Part shown: piece after piece, positions 47,610 through 61,556 of the stretch
How the letters are laid out: every line of letters begins with the position of its first letter
Position numbering within the stretch: position 1 is the stretch's first letter
Assembly: GCA_029339505.1 (NCBI GenBank)
Contig: JAQISU010000134.1
Location: forward strand, 460,501-524,500
From: Unio delphinus
Lineage: Eukaryota > Mollusca > Bivalvia > Unionida > Unionidae
Direction: 5' to 3'
Length of the DNA stretch: 64,000 nt
Notes under the pieces: generated by a model
What the model was told of the DNA's origin: nothing
Databases searched by the model: none
Seen by the model: the letters and a program-made list of their open reading frames with translations, nothing else
Made by a program: the position numbers and the translations under genes

Positions 47610-47932
47610 TTTTGTGTTTCTTTGATAAGGATTCTTAACTTAGCTTTAGAAAAGATTCAGTCATATCGCTACGATGTCTGCAGTGAGGCAGTTAAAAGTG
47701 ATGTATAACACAAGGGCATCATGAAACAGACATGTAGCACGATCTCCCATTAAGTCGCTGTATCCTGACGCAAGGCCTACTAGTCCTAACACTAACCTCT
47801 TAATGCTGAGCGTCAAACGAGGCAGCTGTTAGAACCATTTTGTAAGTCTTTAGTATGACTCGGCCGGGGATCGAACCCACAATCTTCCATATCTTCGGCG
47901 GACGCTCTAACCACTAGGCCACCGGATTGGTT
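47610..47932 (-). mobile_element. Second-family SINE, unit 3
   Basis: Copy of 15679-16003; tail shortened by four bases. Confidence 0.8.
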
Positions 47933-48149
47933 TGTGTTACCTGAAGATCATCGAATACGACGGTGCGAAAGAATTTGAAGGATAAAGAATACATATTCAA
48001 CAAGATGATATTCTGCAATGCTCTGAGCTTTCCAAGTATTTCAATGTATGAACCGGCGCTCACACACAAACGCACACACAAAACTATGCAATATATATGC
48101 ATGGTGTATCAGTGATCTTACACGAGATCTATAAATATTTCATTTAATG

Positions 48150-48427
48150 TAGTAAAAAAATTTGTAAAAATTATTATATGACCTAACTGGTGGTTAACCT
48201 TGAACACCAGATAACGACTGCTATAGTTCAAATCAAAAGTATTAGTGGAGTTCACATTGTGTCACTAAGAATGAGGATATTAAAGGAATAAATGTGCAGA
48301 TGTTAGATATACTAGATCTCTCCGTATGAGACCATTTGTTTCGATCAGGTGACAATATGGCGTCGGCGTTCGCCTGACTTATATAACAGAGTGCAACGCA
48401 GAGAGCATGATAAACCGGGAACCGTTC

Positions 48428-48429
<2 letters not shown>
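48150..48429 (+). repeat. Replacement copy of 47074-47352
   Basis: After CATTTAATG, units 1 and 2 continue with GAAACGCGG and reach a GA tract in ~60 bases. Here the sequence instead jumps to TAGTAAAAAAATTTG and repeats ~280 bases also present 1.08 kb upstream, rejoining at the GA tract. Confidence 0.85.
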
Positions 48430-48493
<64 letters not shown>

Positions 48494-48504
48494 GGGGGGG
48501 GGGG
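48430..48504 (+). repeat. (GA)n then poly-G, end of unit 3
   Basis: GA tract to 48489 followed by a run of 14 G, longer than the short G runs at this spot in other units. The rest to 48968 shows no supported feature. Confidence 0.9.
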
Positions 48505-49255
48505 AGAATTGTTGGGTGGGCTATGGACATTTTCATATTGAATAAATAATCATCGATTTTCAGAACATTATACTAAGTTTATTAAACAAAACAAAAACAC
48601 ACTATTATATTGATCAAAGTATGTGTTACACGCAACCGAGAGATGTACCGCTCAATGGCTACAGTGTTTGCAACTTTGTATAATTTATTACATAAAGACT
48701 GTAAATAAATTCCATGGAAAGTGCGCACATTTCGTTACAACGAGCTACATTGTTGGAGGTTAGTTGGTGTAAGTTATATTTCAAGCGTTTTATCCAGCAC
48801 AAATACTTTTTCTCTCTCACTCCAGATTTCTTCATTTTTTGTGTTTTTGCTTTTTTTTGTGTCCTTTAGATGTGAAAGTGAATTTGGAACGGAAAAAAAT
48901 CATTGCGATGAAATTGTGCATCATATTAAATTCATTTAAAAAGCGGGCATTATTAATACATGTATACATTAATATATAACAACTAGACATAAAATGCACA
49001 GAAGTACATTTTGTAGCGAATACAATCGGTAGGTATGTCAGGATTTGTATGTCTAGTATCAACTTGTGGAATTTGTACATGATCTAAGCACACCGCTAAC
49101 TAAAATGACTGCTCTCTTGTGCTAAAATATCAGCCTGAATTAGTCGAAAGTACAAGTACACTATATTTAGGAGTTATTAAAACAGGGACAATGTATGAAT
49201 TACCAAATATATCAAATGTAAAAATAAAGGTTCTCGGGTCTTTTTTCAAATTTAC

Positions 49256-50235
49256 CTCTGAAGTCCAGGAAGTGAAAATGACCAAGCGGAGCTAGCAGGT
49301 TTTGGAGAGATGCACATCGTAAGTAAGGCCAAGCTGTATACTCTATGATCCATATTACGCCCATCAATCACGCACCAAAAATAAAGGAAATTAAAGGTTC
49401 TTTGAATACTAAATGAGGATTTAATAGGTCCTTTTTCAAGATCCAGTATATCCAAGGATATATTTTTTCTTACTATTCTAACACTATGCAAAATACAAAG
49501 CTGTAGGGCGCCAACTGAATTAATAATTTCTGCATACACAGGATGATAAAGCCCACTACTTGACACATGTCATAATAAGCATCATCTAAAAGAAACCTTT
49601 GTTAAACTTAATTTAAAGTTACATTCTAGGATATTGTTTTACTAAACTTATAACATAGAATGTGGTACACGTCATAGAGGCTAGGTATTTGTAATGGGGA
49701 TTTCCAATAACCATAAATCTTACCTTAATATTTAACCGTCTATAACAGAGAACAGCTTATCCATGTATTATTTGTTTGCAAAACAAACGTTATTGGTAAG
49801 GTACAATATTAACTTGATTTTGGACAATGTCAAGTAAAAATACAATGAAAACTTACAATCATTGTTTTAAAGGTTATATTTACAAATTAAAAATACATGA
49901 CACATGAACATAGTGATTGCAATAGGAGCAAATATGACTAGAAATAAAGTACAAATATTTTATCCAGATCTGAAGTTTACCTACGATAATAACCCAACTT
50001 GTACTGCTTATATAAATAAATTTAAACAAACGATGAAAGGTAGTTACCTCTCATCTCCCACCCATCCACACACCTAAGAATGGAAAGACAAATGGTACAA
50101 AGCTAATATTTGAAGGTATGCTGGAGCTGTTGTGAGGCTCTTCAAGCAAAACAATGCGTAGTTCAAAAATGTGTTTACTGTGAGACGAAGTTACAGGAAC
50201 TGAGTGGGAAAGGTTTATGGATTCTTTATGCAAAA
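49256..50235 (-). CDS. Candidate minus-strand exon pair, unit 4
   Basis: Copy of the unit 1 pair, exons about 50235-50074 and 49529-49256, frames open, with one Asn to Tyr change in the second exon. Same low certainty. Confidence 0.25.
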
Positions 50236-51016
50236 CTGCAATAACAATAATAATTCAGGTTGCAAATTATAAGTTTAGCTATTGACATCCTCGGAATCAA
50301 AAAGAGAAATAAAAACGAACTCTTAATGTATAATTAACTTTCTGTTCTTCATTCAAGCTACTCATTTGTGTAATATCGAAATCAAGTGAGACTGACGAAG
50401 ATCACGTCACTCTTCGTGACGTAATCTATGACGCAGCGTTTCCAAGAGTGACGTTTCTTATTCTTACGCTGTGCATCAAGCTTGCTAGACGTATTCACGT
50501 TGACAGAAAGAAATATCTGATTTTTCAAGTCTATTCTTTTCAAATTTGATGAAATGTTGGATTTTCAAGTAATGAGCGATTTCCCGGAGTCATATTCAGC
50601 ATTAACGTGAGTACTTTATAAATATAAATATATAATTTTGAAAGGAAACGAATGGTTGGATGACTCTCTTCCCCACAAATTCACCCCTCCCCCGCCATTT
50701 ACACAGTATTCGACCTGACCAAACGCTACTATTTAATAGTTAACCTTTTGTTTATGGTTGGTAGGTTGGAAGAGAAAAGTGTCATGTGCACTTCTACTAT
50801 CATTATCTAAACTGATTAAGAATCGTAAGATCCAATTAAAAATTGTTTCCATTCTACCCATTACAGTAATCAAAATAGAGCTCTGTAAAAGAACGCGTTG
50901 GTTTCATTATATTGCACGAATGGTGCTTGATTATTACAGCATGACCCGACAACCATAGGTAGCTTCAAATAAATGAAAGAAACTCTAAAATAGGTGCTTT
51001 CTTCCTTTTCCTACTG

Positions 51017-51297
51017 TTGTTGTTGTTGTAGGGTTTAACGCCATTTTTGTTAGCACACGATAGGCTATACATGGCGGCCGGTATTATTGGTGGAAGAAGA
51101 ACCCGGGAAATACCCTGGGAAAGAACCACCGACCCACGATAAGCTACTGACAAGCTTTCTCACATACCCACATTAGCCGAATCTTAGACTCGTTCCCACG
51201 CAGAGGTGAGATGGCAGTGATCCGTAGCGGAGAGCGCTTTAGACCACTCGGCCACTCGCCCGCTCCCAGTCCGCCCCACCCCTTTTTTCTTTCTTTA
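51017..51297 (-). mobile_element. tRNA-derived SINE in intron 1, unit 4
   Basis: Copy of the intron-1 SINE with the same flanks. Confidence 0.75.
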
Positions 51298-51856
51298 TTT
51301 CCCTACTGTAGGATCATAATATTGTTCCATTGCTAAAGTTTAAATTCTCGATTTAATTCCTTATTTATCTTGAGAAAAATAAATATATTTAATGACAGAT
51401 TGATGTGAAAGGTTAGATAATATGGAAATGGACAAACTAAAACTAATAAAATTGCTCGACAGTTTTCAATCGGCAGATTACACTATTACACTAAATCATG
51501 CAAACTAACCGGAAACTGCAGTCGAAGGACAGTTCTTTTCGTTTTGAAGGCACCATCAGCAAATTAGTAAAAACACCACCGGAAATGTTCCTATAGTTTT
51601 CATATGAAGATAATATAGTTAAGCTGACTTTGCTGTTGATTTAACCTCATCTCACGTAATGAATAATTTTGATCCAATTTATTATAGTTATAAATAACTC
51701 AATATACTTCCTATTTCTGTTTAAGTGACTTTGACTTCTGGGCGGATGTTCTGAAGGAGAGAGCTCTCAGCCAAGATTGGTGTGAGAGTAAGGCTCTGGC
51801 CTGGAACAAGAAACTTCAAACACGTCTGACCATGGCCAGAGGTACCCATCTAACGC

Positions 51857-51857
<1 letters not shown>

Positions 51858-51927
<70 letters not shown>

Positions 51928-51945
51928 TGTCTCTCTCCCTCTGTC

Positions 51946-52023
<78 letters not shown>
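51858..52023 (+). repeat. (CT)n/(CTGT)n microsatellite after exon 2, unit 4
   Basis: Longest of the four copies, with a CTGT block in the middle. Confidence 0.95.
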
Positions 52024-52026
<3 letters not shown>

Positions 52027-53298
52027 ACCCTTGTAACATATTGCATGTAATTTACATATAACTGACATATATTCTATTGTAACAACGTTTGCTATTGACA
52101 GATTAATTGTAAGTATGTACTTTATTATTTTGAACCTTAAAAAGTCAACATTCGCAAGGATTGTTTTTCGTTACTTCAGATTATCCTGTCATCTCGAGAG
52201 CTTTCTCTTCCTTCTTTAATGATGTTGCTATGCAACATTTGGATGTCGAAAAAGACGTCTTTATATGCCTGGACGCAGCCAGAGTCTTAAGGAAGTTAGT
52301 ATATGAAGTTATTTTATTTAGTACACTAACCTGAAATCACTTGTTATTTATTTTGAAAGTCAAGGGTTTCGTGTGCCGTTTAATGCACATATTGATCGAT
52401 GTTCCTGTTTTATTCATGGAAAACTAGTTATTTGATGATTGGTGTTTGTTTGATATGTGACATATTCGTGTGTCCAAATTATGTTAAAGTTCATCTGCTG
52501 CTTGGGTAAATTCGTTTTCTTTTAATAGAATTTAAATTCACAACGTTACTGTTTGACTTTAAAGATTCAAGATGAGTTTTATATTAATTAGACCTATTGT
52601 ATAGCGCTAAATAACCTAAACATTCTGGTGCACCGTTACAAAACAATCAATCAATCATTATATCAATTAACATTGGAATGTAATTGATCATAAAAGCGTG
52701 GTAATCATAAGTGACTTAGACGAGACCGAAGATTTTTCGCTAAGCAAGCAGAACCTAGAATGTCTCCCAAATGTTAGTGACATTTTTAATTTCTTTCTCA
52801 GTTTCTTTTCACACAGTTTAGAGGTATATTTGTCTAGTGGCTTACAGTTCTTTTAAATGTTCATCAAACAACCTTATTTCAGATTTTCTATGTGTTCAGA
52901 AGAGAAAATGATCTTGAACATTCTGAGAAAAGCCCTTAAGAAGACCAGAAAAACATATATTCAGGCATACAGACAGACTGAGAACAGGCGGCGGGTAAGA
53001 ATAGGAGAATATTTTGCACCCATATTCATCTGGATAAAAAGATAGTGCAATTACTTAGACCATTCATAAGATGTCTTTAAATCTATTGTTTCCTTTTTTA
53101 TTTCAACACAATCTTTACTGCATAGCAATTCTTCAGGCGGACAAGGCAAAACTGTATAATATAATCTATGTACATCTTAGCATACAAATGACTATTTATA
53201 CTGTATAAGTATTTTTCATTATATATATATTCATTCTTACCTAATCTGAATGATGAGAACATTTTTTAAATGATAAACACCAACAATAATGTCGAGAA

Positions 53299-53554
53299 TT
53301 TTTTTTTTTTTTTTTTTAATGGTTTAACGCCATTTTTCAGCGCAATATAGGCTATACATGGCGGCCAGTATTAATGGGGGAGGAAGAAACCGGACAAAGC
53401 CCGGAAAGAACCACCGACCCACGAGAAGCTACTGGCAAGCTTTCTCACATAACTACATTTGCCGAATCTTAGACTCGAACACACGCAGACAGAGGTGAGA
53501 TGGCAGTGGTCCGTAACGGACAGCGCTTTAGACCACTCGGCCACTCGGGGCCCC
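53299..53554 (-). mobile_element. Young SINE insertion private to unit 4
   Basis: 256 bases between perfect 11-base duplications AATGTCGAGAA (53288-53298 and 53555-53565); units 1-3 have the empty site. On the minus strand it has a tRNA-like head (A box AGTGGCCGAGTGGTC, B box region GTGTTCGAGTC), the shared core and a poly(A) tail of about 20, unlike the CAA tails of the older copies. It lies in the intron between exons 4 and 5. Confidence 0.92.
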
Positions 53555-54272
53555 AATGTCGAGAATAATAACAACACAAAGAATACTGATGATGACTGAG
53601 GCGATTATGATGAGTTGTAATCTCATAATTCCACAAATCGGCATAAAATGTTTTCTTATATTGGTAATCTATTGGTCCACAACTGCATTAAGTCATTAGA
53701 TTAACTGACATTATGGTTACTCTCATTACTTTTAGAACTATTTAATTTCTTGATTTGTACAGATGTATAAGGACGTTTTAATCCGTCTAGAGTCCAAAAT
53801 GAGATTCAAGAAGGTCATCAAACAGGCTCTTAGGGTCAAGGCCAAGGAAGCCGCCGACCGCTTTGTGAAAGCCCTAGAATTAGAGCAGACGGCGAAGGTG
53901 AAGATGATCACGGTAATGCTGTTTCTTTTTCATGTTCACTTATTGTTACATGCGTTGAACAGTAACTTCAGAAAACTCATATAACATACTCTCAGTGGCT
54001 CCGATTTGGGCATGTTGTTGGGGGAAACTTGAGAAGCCAAGATAAACCGACAGCCTTGGACTGACCATCACTTACATGTAAAAACTGGAGATTTTTCAAA
54101 AGAGATACAAAGTATCTTCATTATTCGCGATTTAGATTTACTGTCATGCTATTATTAAATGCATTTTCATTGAACTGACTAGATACTATAGTTTGGAGGC
54201 ATCATAAGACAGGACTTTACAATAGATAGTGTGAAAGTTATCACCCCTCTCTGTATGTCTGTCTGTCTGTTT

Positions 54273-54278
<6 letters not shown>

Positions 54279-54325
<47 letters not shown>
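54279..54325 (+). repeat. (CT)n microsatellite, unit 4
   Basis: Equivalent to 9440-9506. Confidence 0.95.
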
Positions 54326-54329
<4 letters not shown>

Positions 54330-55641
54330 TAGAAGTAACCATGATTATTTCTGCGTTGTATGACGGATTTTATGCTAAATACAAAAGGATTATCCCTAAA
54401 GATTAGTGACGGAGTTTACACATCGGTGTTTGCTGCCTATTTCCTCAGCTCAAATGCATAGAAAATATAGATTGTTCTTCAGGTTCCTTTCATATGTGTT
54501 CATTTGTTTCACTGAATCTTCCAAGTTATTCAATTCATGTTTCCCCACTATAATGCATATAATCCTGTTTTCTACATACAACTATTATAAGCTTGTTTCT
54601 TCTGTAAATTCTTGTAAACAGTGCACAGTTAAGAACTCGAAGGGACTTCTGATATGTCTTAGTATTGTTTATACTTTCAATAACATTATATTGTAAAGAC
54701 AGAAGAAAAATGGATCAGTGGGGGTGGGGTGGGGATGGATGTATTCTCCAATCCCGTATTCTTAATTTATCTACTATCCACCTTTCTGTTAGGTTATGGA
54801 GAAATACGAATATGTCTCCAAGCGAGTAGCTGTAAGAAAAGTACAGTACTTTCTCGACACATGGAAAACAGCGCTTTCTCGTTACATGAAACAAACCTTC
54901 ACTTCCACCGAGAAATGTGTTGGGTATGAATGCATTATTTATGCATTTGCAACAATCTATACTGCTATTAAGATATTTAAGTGGAATTTTTGTTTGGACT
55001 CGTGCTATACTATATAGGTTTCTACATTTGTCGCTTCTAAACTGTGAATGGAGTCAAACAGTTGTTAAATAAGTTACTAGTTGATTTATTTGCTGAATTC
55101 CTTTCTTTTGATATTTCTCTGTAATTTACATGATGTCTAATTGGAGAGTGATGTTCGTCTATATGCAGTTAGCCGAGGAGCTTTATCTTATATTAAAGGA
55201 GATTATTTTGCTCATCTTTATCTTCTTAAATGTTGAATGTATTGATGTTTTGTCCGTGGACATATCATCTTTATGAATATATATGCATCCACCTTAACTG
55301 TGCGATAAATCATATACTACATCGCTTATTGGCTTGAAACTTGAACCTCAATTTTCGTTCTTATCTGTGTAATGTGTCTTCGTCTTTATGGCCAGTTTGT
55401 GTCCTCTTTAGCACTATCCGCATTGACAGAAGAAGAATAAAATGCATTGTAAGAGTATATATGGATTAAGCTTTATCACACCGATGAAACCTTGGTGACT
55501 GTAATTTTCGTTCTAAAGTCAATTGGACAACTTTAATTTTTACGACCCACTGAAGCAAGAATATTTTCTTATCCATACTTTTGCTTTCTTTCCTAAAAGG
55601 CTCGAAAAGTATAAAATAATGTAAAGTTATACATTTTGCCA

Positions 55642-55644
<3 letters not shown>

Positions 55645-55688
<44 letters not shown>
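55645..55688 (+). repeat. (TTA)n tract at exon 7 acceptor, unit 4
   Basis: Same place as in the other units. Confidence 0.9.
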
Positions 55689-58286
55689 GCAGAAATCCAT
55701 ACTTAGATGCATTTGTGCGAGTCCTTGCAGTTAATGCACATGATGCGGTCGAATCACTATTTGAGCGCAAAAGACAAATATTCACAACACTACAAGTAAA
55801 TGTAAGTAATAAATGAGGATATTTTAACAGAGATGATTCAGTTTAATCTGGATAATGTTTTAGCATACTAGTTTTCATCATTCTTTCAATGAAATTTACA
55901 TAGTTTAATTTCTTCAACGTTTTTACAGAATTTGGATAAAGATTCCTTAAAAATCTCGTCTCTTTTATTGAATTTCTAATTATTAACCTTAAAAAAAATA
56001 AAGTATAACGCAATGTTATTTCTAACTTTTGTGGAACCTTTGCATTACTCCTGATGGGGCATTATAATCTATCATCTTTCACCAACTTTTGTTTGCCTCT
56101 TTTTCCTAGTTTGCCTTGATATAGGAACAAACGTTTGATATTTCAGCATTCGTATCTTTATATTCCATTCCTTTATATGTAAAACCAGTTTCATAACTTG
56201 AAGCTAACCTTTTAATTCTAAGTAGTTTAACGAGAACGATTCATTTACTGCGAATACAATTCCATCGCTTACAAGTTAATTAGGTAACTTGGTGTAAAAC
56301 GATTATGAATGTATTTCTTTCTAAAATAGAGGAACACTGACGTTGGTGTAGATGCTAAACAAGTTCTTGGATTTGAGCCAAAAGTAAAATCCATGACACA
56401 GAAGGTCCATGACAGAGAGTCATATTTGGGTAAGTATATATTTCAGTATGTACACCGTGATATGAAGTCCTAATAATACGCTTATAAAAATGTAAGAAAT
56501 GCTTGACAAGAAATCTCCACAACGCAAAAAATGTGAATAACTTTGTTATCTAGTATTAAGAGTGTGCACTTCTACACGAGAGGAACTCAACCAATGTCAA
56601 CGCGCAACGTTAAAGGAAACAAACTTACACGCATCAACAGTTAATACATATTGATTTGTCGTCGCTTTCGTCTATTTTGAAGGACAAAATTATCGCTATC
56701 AATAATGTTCGTTATCTTGTTCTACAGAGTACTCTGGTCTTGCTGACTCCGTGTTTTTGCCTCCTGGCTTTACATTGGCAAGAAGTCGACCAAGATACAA
56801 GGCAGAACAAAGTGACATCTTCAGGTTAGTTATTAAAATCGATAAATACATTTAAATAAATAAATACAAAATATGTTTGAAGACAATAATATGAAACATG
56901 CACATTGCTCCTATATCATACAGGTTAATAGTGTAGATATTTGGTTGGTATAAACAATAAAGTTTAGTATTGAACTTGTTTGTAATTTAAATTTTGCTTA
57001 GTTTCTATAGATATTCATGTGTCTTCTATAAAACTCTCCTATATCGAAAACGTTGTCATGTATGTTTGAAATGTGATTGAAACAAGAGAATGCAATTGAA
57101 ACTATCGATTTTAAAAATTATGACGGAGTCGGCATCGAGCCAAGGACAGCAGAGGGACAAAGCGAGCATGTCATTGTGTGCTATACCGGTTGTCTGACTC
57201 TGCAACATACGGTATTTTTCTAACCTTTCGACCAATTGACAAATGAGTGAAAAATCGCAGTTCATCCTTTTAAGTTATTTTAAATACAGAATAATGTGCA
57301 CGTCATTAAATCTTTCAGACTTGTCTACACCACTCAGACAACAAATGACAGTTGTGCATGACTATAAGGCCAGTGGAAAACACGAGCTCACGTGCAAGAA
57401 AGGTAAGATATCATTATATTTTACTTGCAGAGAAGCATATCACATTTTCATACATTTTAAAAACATATTCTAAACTCTTGCAATATATTGCCTTTTTCTC
57501 AGGATATTATTGTTATTGGTGCTGGTGGTTTTTTTCTTTATTTGAAAGAGATAACACTATTTAGTACAATCTGAAAAGTAGTAGATTTTCTTTCTGTATC
57601 TTCATTAATTTTATCTTTTTTGATCAACGAGATAAAATTCTACAAATCTCGGCAAATATATGTGACTGAGTTGTATCTGTATATTACCCAGCGGGATAAA
57701 AGCAGGAAAAATGAAATGGGGTTATCTTTACTTTCAGCTAGTACTATTAATACTTTTAATCAATGATTTAAATCCTCCTCATAATACGAAATATACATAA
57801 ATCTCATTTCCACTTACTGTAGATATAGGAGGAACAATACAAATAAAAATACAAGTGAAACCTGTTGCTGCTACATACTTTTAACAATTACTCGCTGACA
57901 CAGAATGTACTAATGTATCAACATTTTATCCACAGGAATGGTGATCAATCAACTGACGGATGCCAATGAACTTGGATTGGCACTCGGTTTTTATAAGAGA
58001 AACGTTCCTTTCAATAAGATAGAAATCGGCTTTTTCCCGATAAAGTGTGTGAACAATGAACCCCGACTTGTTTTAAAGAAAAGCTGCCGACGCAACTAGC
58101 CTAATAACAATTAAATTGTCGGGTATTTTATAACAAAAATGTAAATATTGTATATACATGCAAATTCATTATTTTTTATTCTAGTGAAAGCATTACGAAT
58201 AATGGTATTATCTCGGGGACTCTTACATTCCTGATGCCAGCAATGGGCCTGCCACTGAATATTGATCATAATAATTTTATTTGTGC

Positions 58287-58395
<109 letters not shown>

Positions 58396-58587
58396 ATAAT
58401 GTCTCAATAAGTTTATTATGTTTTACGGGTGTGAATTATCGTGATTCAGCGAATAAACAAAATTGCCTTACATATTGTTTGTGTTATTATTTAATCATAA
58501 TGTTAGCCTCATGGGTTCACCACCCACAGACAGACACCGACACACACCACCTTCCCCTTAAAAAAGAGTGAGTAATGTATTACCTGA

Positions 58588-58915
58588 TTTTGTTTGTTTC
58601 TTTGATAAGGATTCTTAACTTAGCTTTAGAAAAGATTCAGTCATATCGCTACGATGTCTGCAGTGAGGCAGTTAAAAGTGATGTATAATACTAGGGCATC
58701 ATGAAACAGACATGTAGCACGATCTCCCATTAAGTCGCTGTATTCTGACGCAAGGCCTACTAGTCCTAACACTAATAACCTCTTAATGCTGAGCGTCAAA
58801 CGAGGCAGCTGTTAGAACCATTTTGTAAGTCTTTAGTATGACTCGGCCGGGGATCGAACCCACAATCTCCCATATCTTCGGCGGACGCTCTAACCACTAG
58901 GCCACCGGATTGGTT
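58588..58915 (-). mobile_element. Second-family SINE, unit 4
   Basis: Copy of 15679-16003 with a three-base ATA gain near CTAATAACC. Confidence 0.8.
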
Positions 58916-59132
58916 TGTGTTACCTGAAGATCATCGAATACGACGGTGCAAAAGAATTTGAAGGATAAAGAATACATATTCAACAAGATGATATTCTGCA
59001 ATGCTCTGAGCTTTCCAAGTATTTCAATGTATGAACCGTCGCTCACACACAAACGCACACACAAAACTATGCAATATATATGCATGGTGTATCAGGGATC
59101 TTACACGAGATCTATAAATATTTCATTTAATG

Positions 59133-59410
59133 TAGTAAAAAAATTTGTAAAAATTATTATATGACCTAACTGGTGGTTAACCTTGAACACCAGATAACGA
59201 CTGCTATAGTTCAAATCAAAAGTATTAGTGGAGTTCACATTGTGTCACTAAGAATGAGGATATTAAAGGAATAAATGTGCAGATGTTAGATATACTAGAT
59301 CTCTCCGTATGAGACCATTTGTTTCGATCAGGTGACAATATGGCGTCGGCGTTCGCCTGACTTATATAGCAGAGTGCAACGCAGAGAGCATGATAAACCG
59401 GGAACCGTTC

Positions 59411-59414
<4 letters not shown>
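59133..59414 (+). repeat. Replacement segment shared with unit 3
   Basis: Same junction CATTTAATG/TAGTAAAAAA as at 48150. Its source segment has since been lost from unit 4 by the GA-tract deletion. Confidence 0.85.

Positions 59415-59484
<70 letters not shown>
59415..59484 (+). repeat. (GA)n microsatellite, end of unit 4
   Basis: Pure GA, then TTGGGGGG. The rest to 59957 shows no supported feature. Confidence 0.95.
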
Positions 59485-59486
<2 letters not shown>

Positions 59487-60244
59487 GGGGGGAGAATTGT
59501 TGGGTGGGCTATGGACATTTTCATATTGAATAAATAATCATCGATTTTCAGAACATTATACTAAGTTTATTAAACAAAACAAAAACACACTATTATATTG
59601 ATCAAAGTATGTGTTACACGTAACCGAGAGATGTACCGCTCAATGGCTACAGTGTTTGCAACTTTGTATCATTTATTACATAAAGACTGTAAATAAATTC
59701 CATGGAAAGTGCGCACATTTCGTTACAACGAGCTACATTGTTGGAGGTTAGTTGGTGTAAGTTATATTTCAAGCGTTTTATCCAGCACAAATACTTTTTC
59801 TCTCTCACTCCAGATTTCTTCATTTTTTGTGTTTTTGCTTCTTTTTTGTGTCCTTTAGATGTGAGAGTGAATTTGGAACGGAAAAAAATCATTGCGATGA
59901 AATTGTGCATCATATTAAATTCATTTAAAAAGCGGGCATTATTAATACATGTATACATTAATATATAACAACTAGACATACAATGCACAGAAGTACATTT
60001 TGTAGCGAATACAATCGGTAGGTATGTCAGGATTTGTATGTCTAGTATCAACTTGTGGAATTTGTACATGATCTAAGCACACCGCTAACTAAAATGACTG
60101 CTCTCTTGTGCTAAAATATCAGCCTGAATTAGTCGAAAGTACAAGTACACTATATTTAGGAGTTATTAAAACAGGGACAATGTATGAATTACCAAATACA
60201 TCAAATGTAAAAATAAAGGTTCTCGGGTCTTTTTTCAAATTTAC

Positions 60245-61238
60245 CTCTGAAGTCCAGGAAGTGAAAATGACCAAGCGGAGCTAGCAGGTTTTGGAGAGAT
60301 GCACATCGTAAGTAAGGCCAAGCTGTATACTCTATGATCCATATTACGCCCATCAATCACGCACCAAAAATTAAGGAAATTAAAGGTTCTTTGAATACTA
60401 AATGAGGATTTAATAGGTGCTTTTTCAAGATCCAGTATATCCAAGGATATATTTTTTCTTACTATTCTAACACTATGCAAAATACAAAGCTGTAGGGCGC
60501 CAACTGAATTAATAATTTCTGCATACACAGGATGATAAAGCCCACTACTTGACACATGTCATAATAAGCATCATCTAAAAGAAACCTTTGTTAAACTTAA
60601 TTTAAAGTTACATTCTAGGATATTGTTTTACTAAACTTATAACATAGAATGTGGTACACGTCATAGAGGCTAGGTATTTGTAATGGGGATTTCCAATAAC
60701 CATAAATCTTACCTTAATATTTAACCGTCTATAACAGAGAACAGCTTATCCATGTATTATTTGTTTGCAAAACAAACGTTATTGGTAAGGTACAATATTA
60801 ACTTGATTTTGGACAATGTCAAGTAAAAATACAATGAAAACTTACAATCATTGTTTTAAAGGTTATATTTACAAATTAAAAATACATGACACATGTACAT
60901 AGTGATTGCAATAGGAGCAAATATGGCTAGAAATAAAGTACAAATATTTTATCCAGATCTGAATTTTACCTACGATAATAACCCAACTTGTATTGCTTAT
61001 ATATGTAAAAAAAATTAAATAAATTTAAACAAACGATGAAAGGTAGTTACCTCTCATCTCCCACCCATCCACACACCTAAGAATGGAAAGACAAATGGTA
61101 CAAAGCTAATATTTGAAGGTATGCTGGAGCTGTTGTGAGGCTCTTCAAGCAAAACAATGCGTAGTTCAAAAATGTGTTTACTGTGAGACGAAGTTACAGG
61201 AACTGAGTGGGAAAGGTTTATGGATTCTTTATGCAAAA
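60245..61238 (-). CDS. Candidate minus-strand exon pair, unit 5
   Basis: Copy of the unit 1 pair, exons about 61238-61077 and 60518-60245, frames open, with one Gly to Ala change. Same low certainty. Confidence 0.25.
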
Positions 61239-61556
61239 CTGCAATAACAATAATAATTCAGGTTGCAAATTATAATTTTAGCTATTGACATCCTCGGAAT
61301 CAAAAAGAGAAATAAAAACGAACTCTTAATGTATAATTAACTTTCTGTTCTTCATTCAAGCTACTCATTTGTGTAATATCGAAATCAAGTGAGACTGACG
61401 AAGATCACGTAACTCTTCGTGACGTAATCTATGACGCAGCGTTTCCAAGAGTGACGTTTCTTATTCTTACGCTGTGCATCAAGCTTGCTAGACGTATTCA
61501 CGTTGACAGAAAGAAATATCTGATTTTTCAAGTCTATTCTTTTCAAATTTGATGAA

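Larger units (their letters stand above)
29221..48968 (+). repeat. Tandem unit 3 (12.6 kb plus LTR element)
   Basis: Third copy. Removing the LTR element and one 5-bp target copy leaves ~12.6 kb. It differs from units 1 and 2 near its right end, where a second copy of the 47074-47352 stretch replaces ~60 bases at 48150. The gene is open and spliceable. Confidence 0.9.
50554..58099 (+). pseudogene. F-BAR-like/SH3-like gene, unit 4, frameshifted in exon 9
   Basis: Exons: 50554-50606, 51726-51841, 52180-52294, 52883-52994, 53763-53912, 54793-54923, 55693-55801, 56330-56429, 56728-56824, 57319-57402, 57936-58099. All splice sites are kept. Exon 9 is 97 rather than 96 bases: TTTACATTGGCA where the others have TTTACATGGCA (~56772-56777). 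The shifted frame runs into TGA at 57359-57361 in exon 10, so the product would keep the F-BAR-like region but lose the SH3-like domain, ending in ~31 foreign residues. It could be a truncated paralog (PSTPIP2 and some other F-BAR proteins lack SH3) or a dead gene. Premature termination one exon before the last exposes it to nonsense-mediated decay. Confidence 0.72.
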
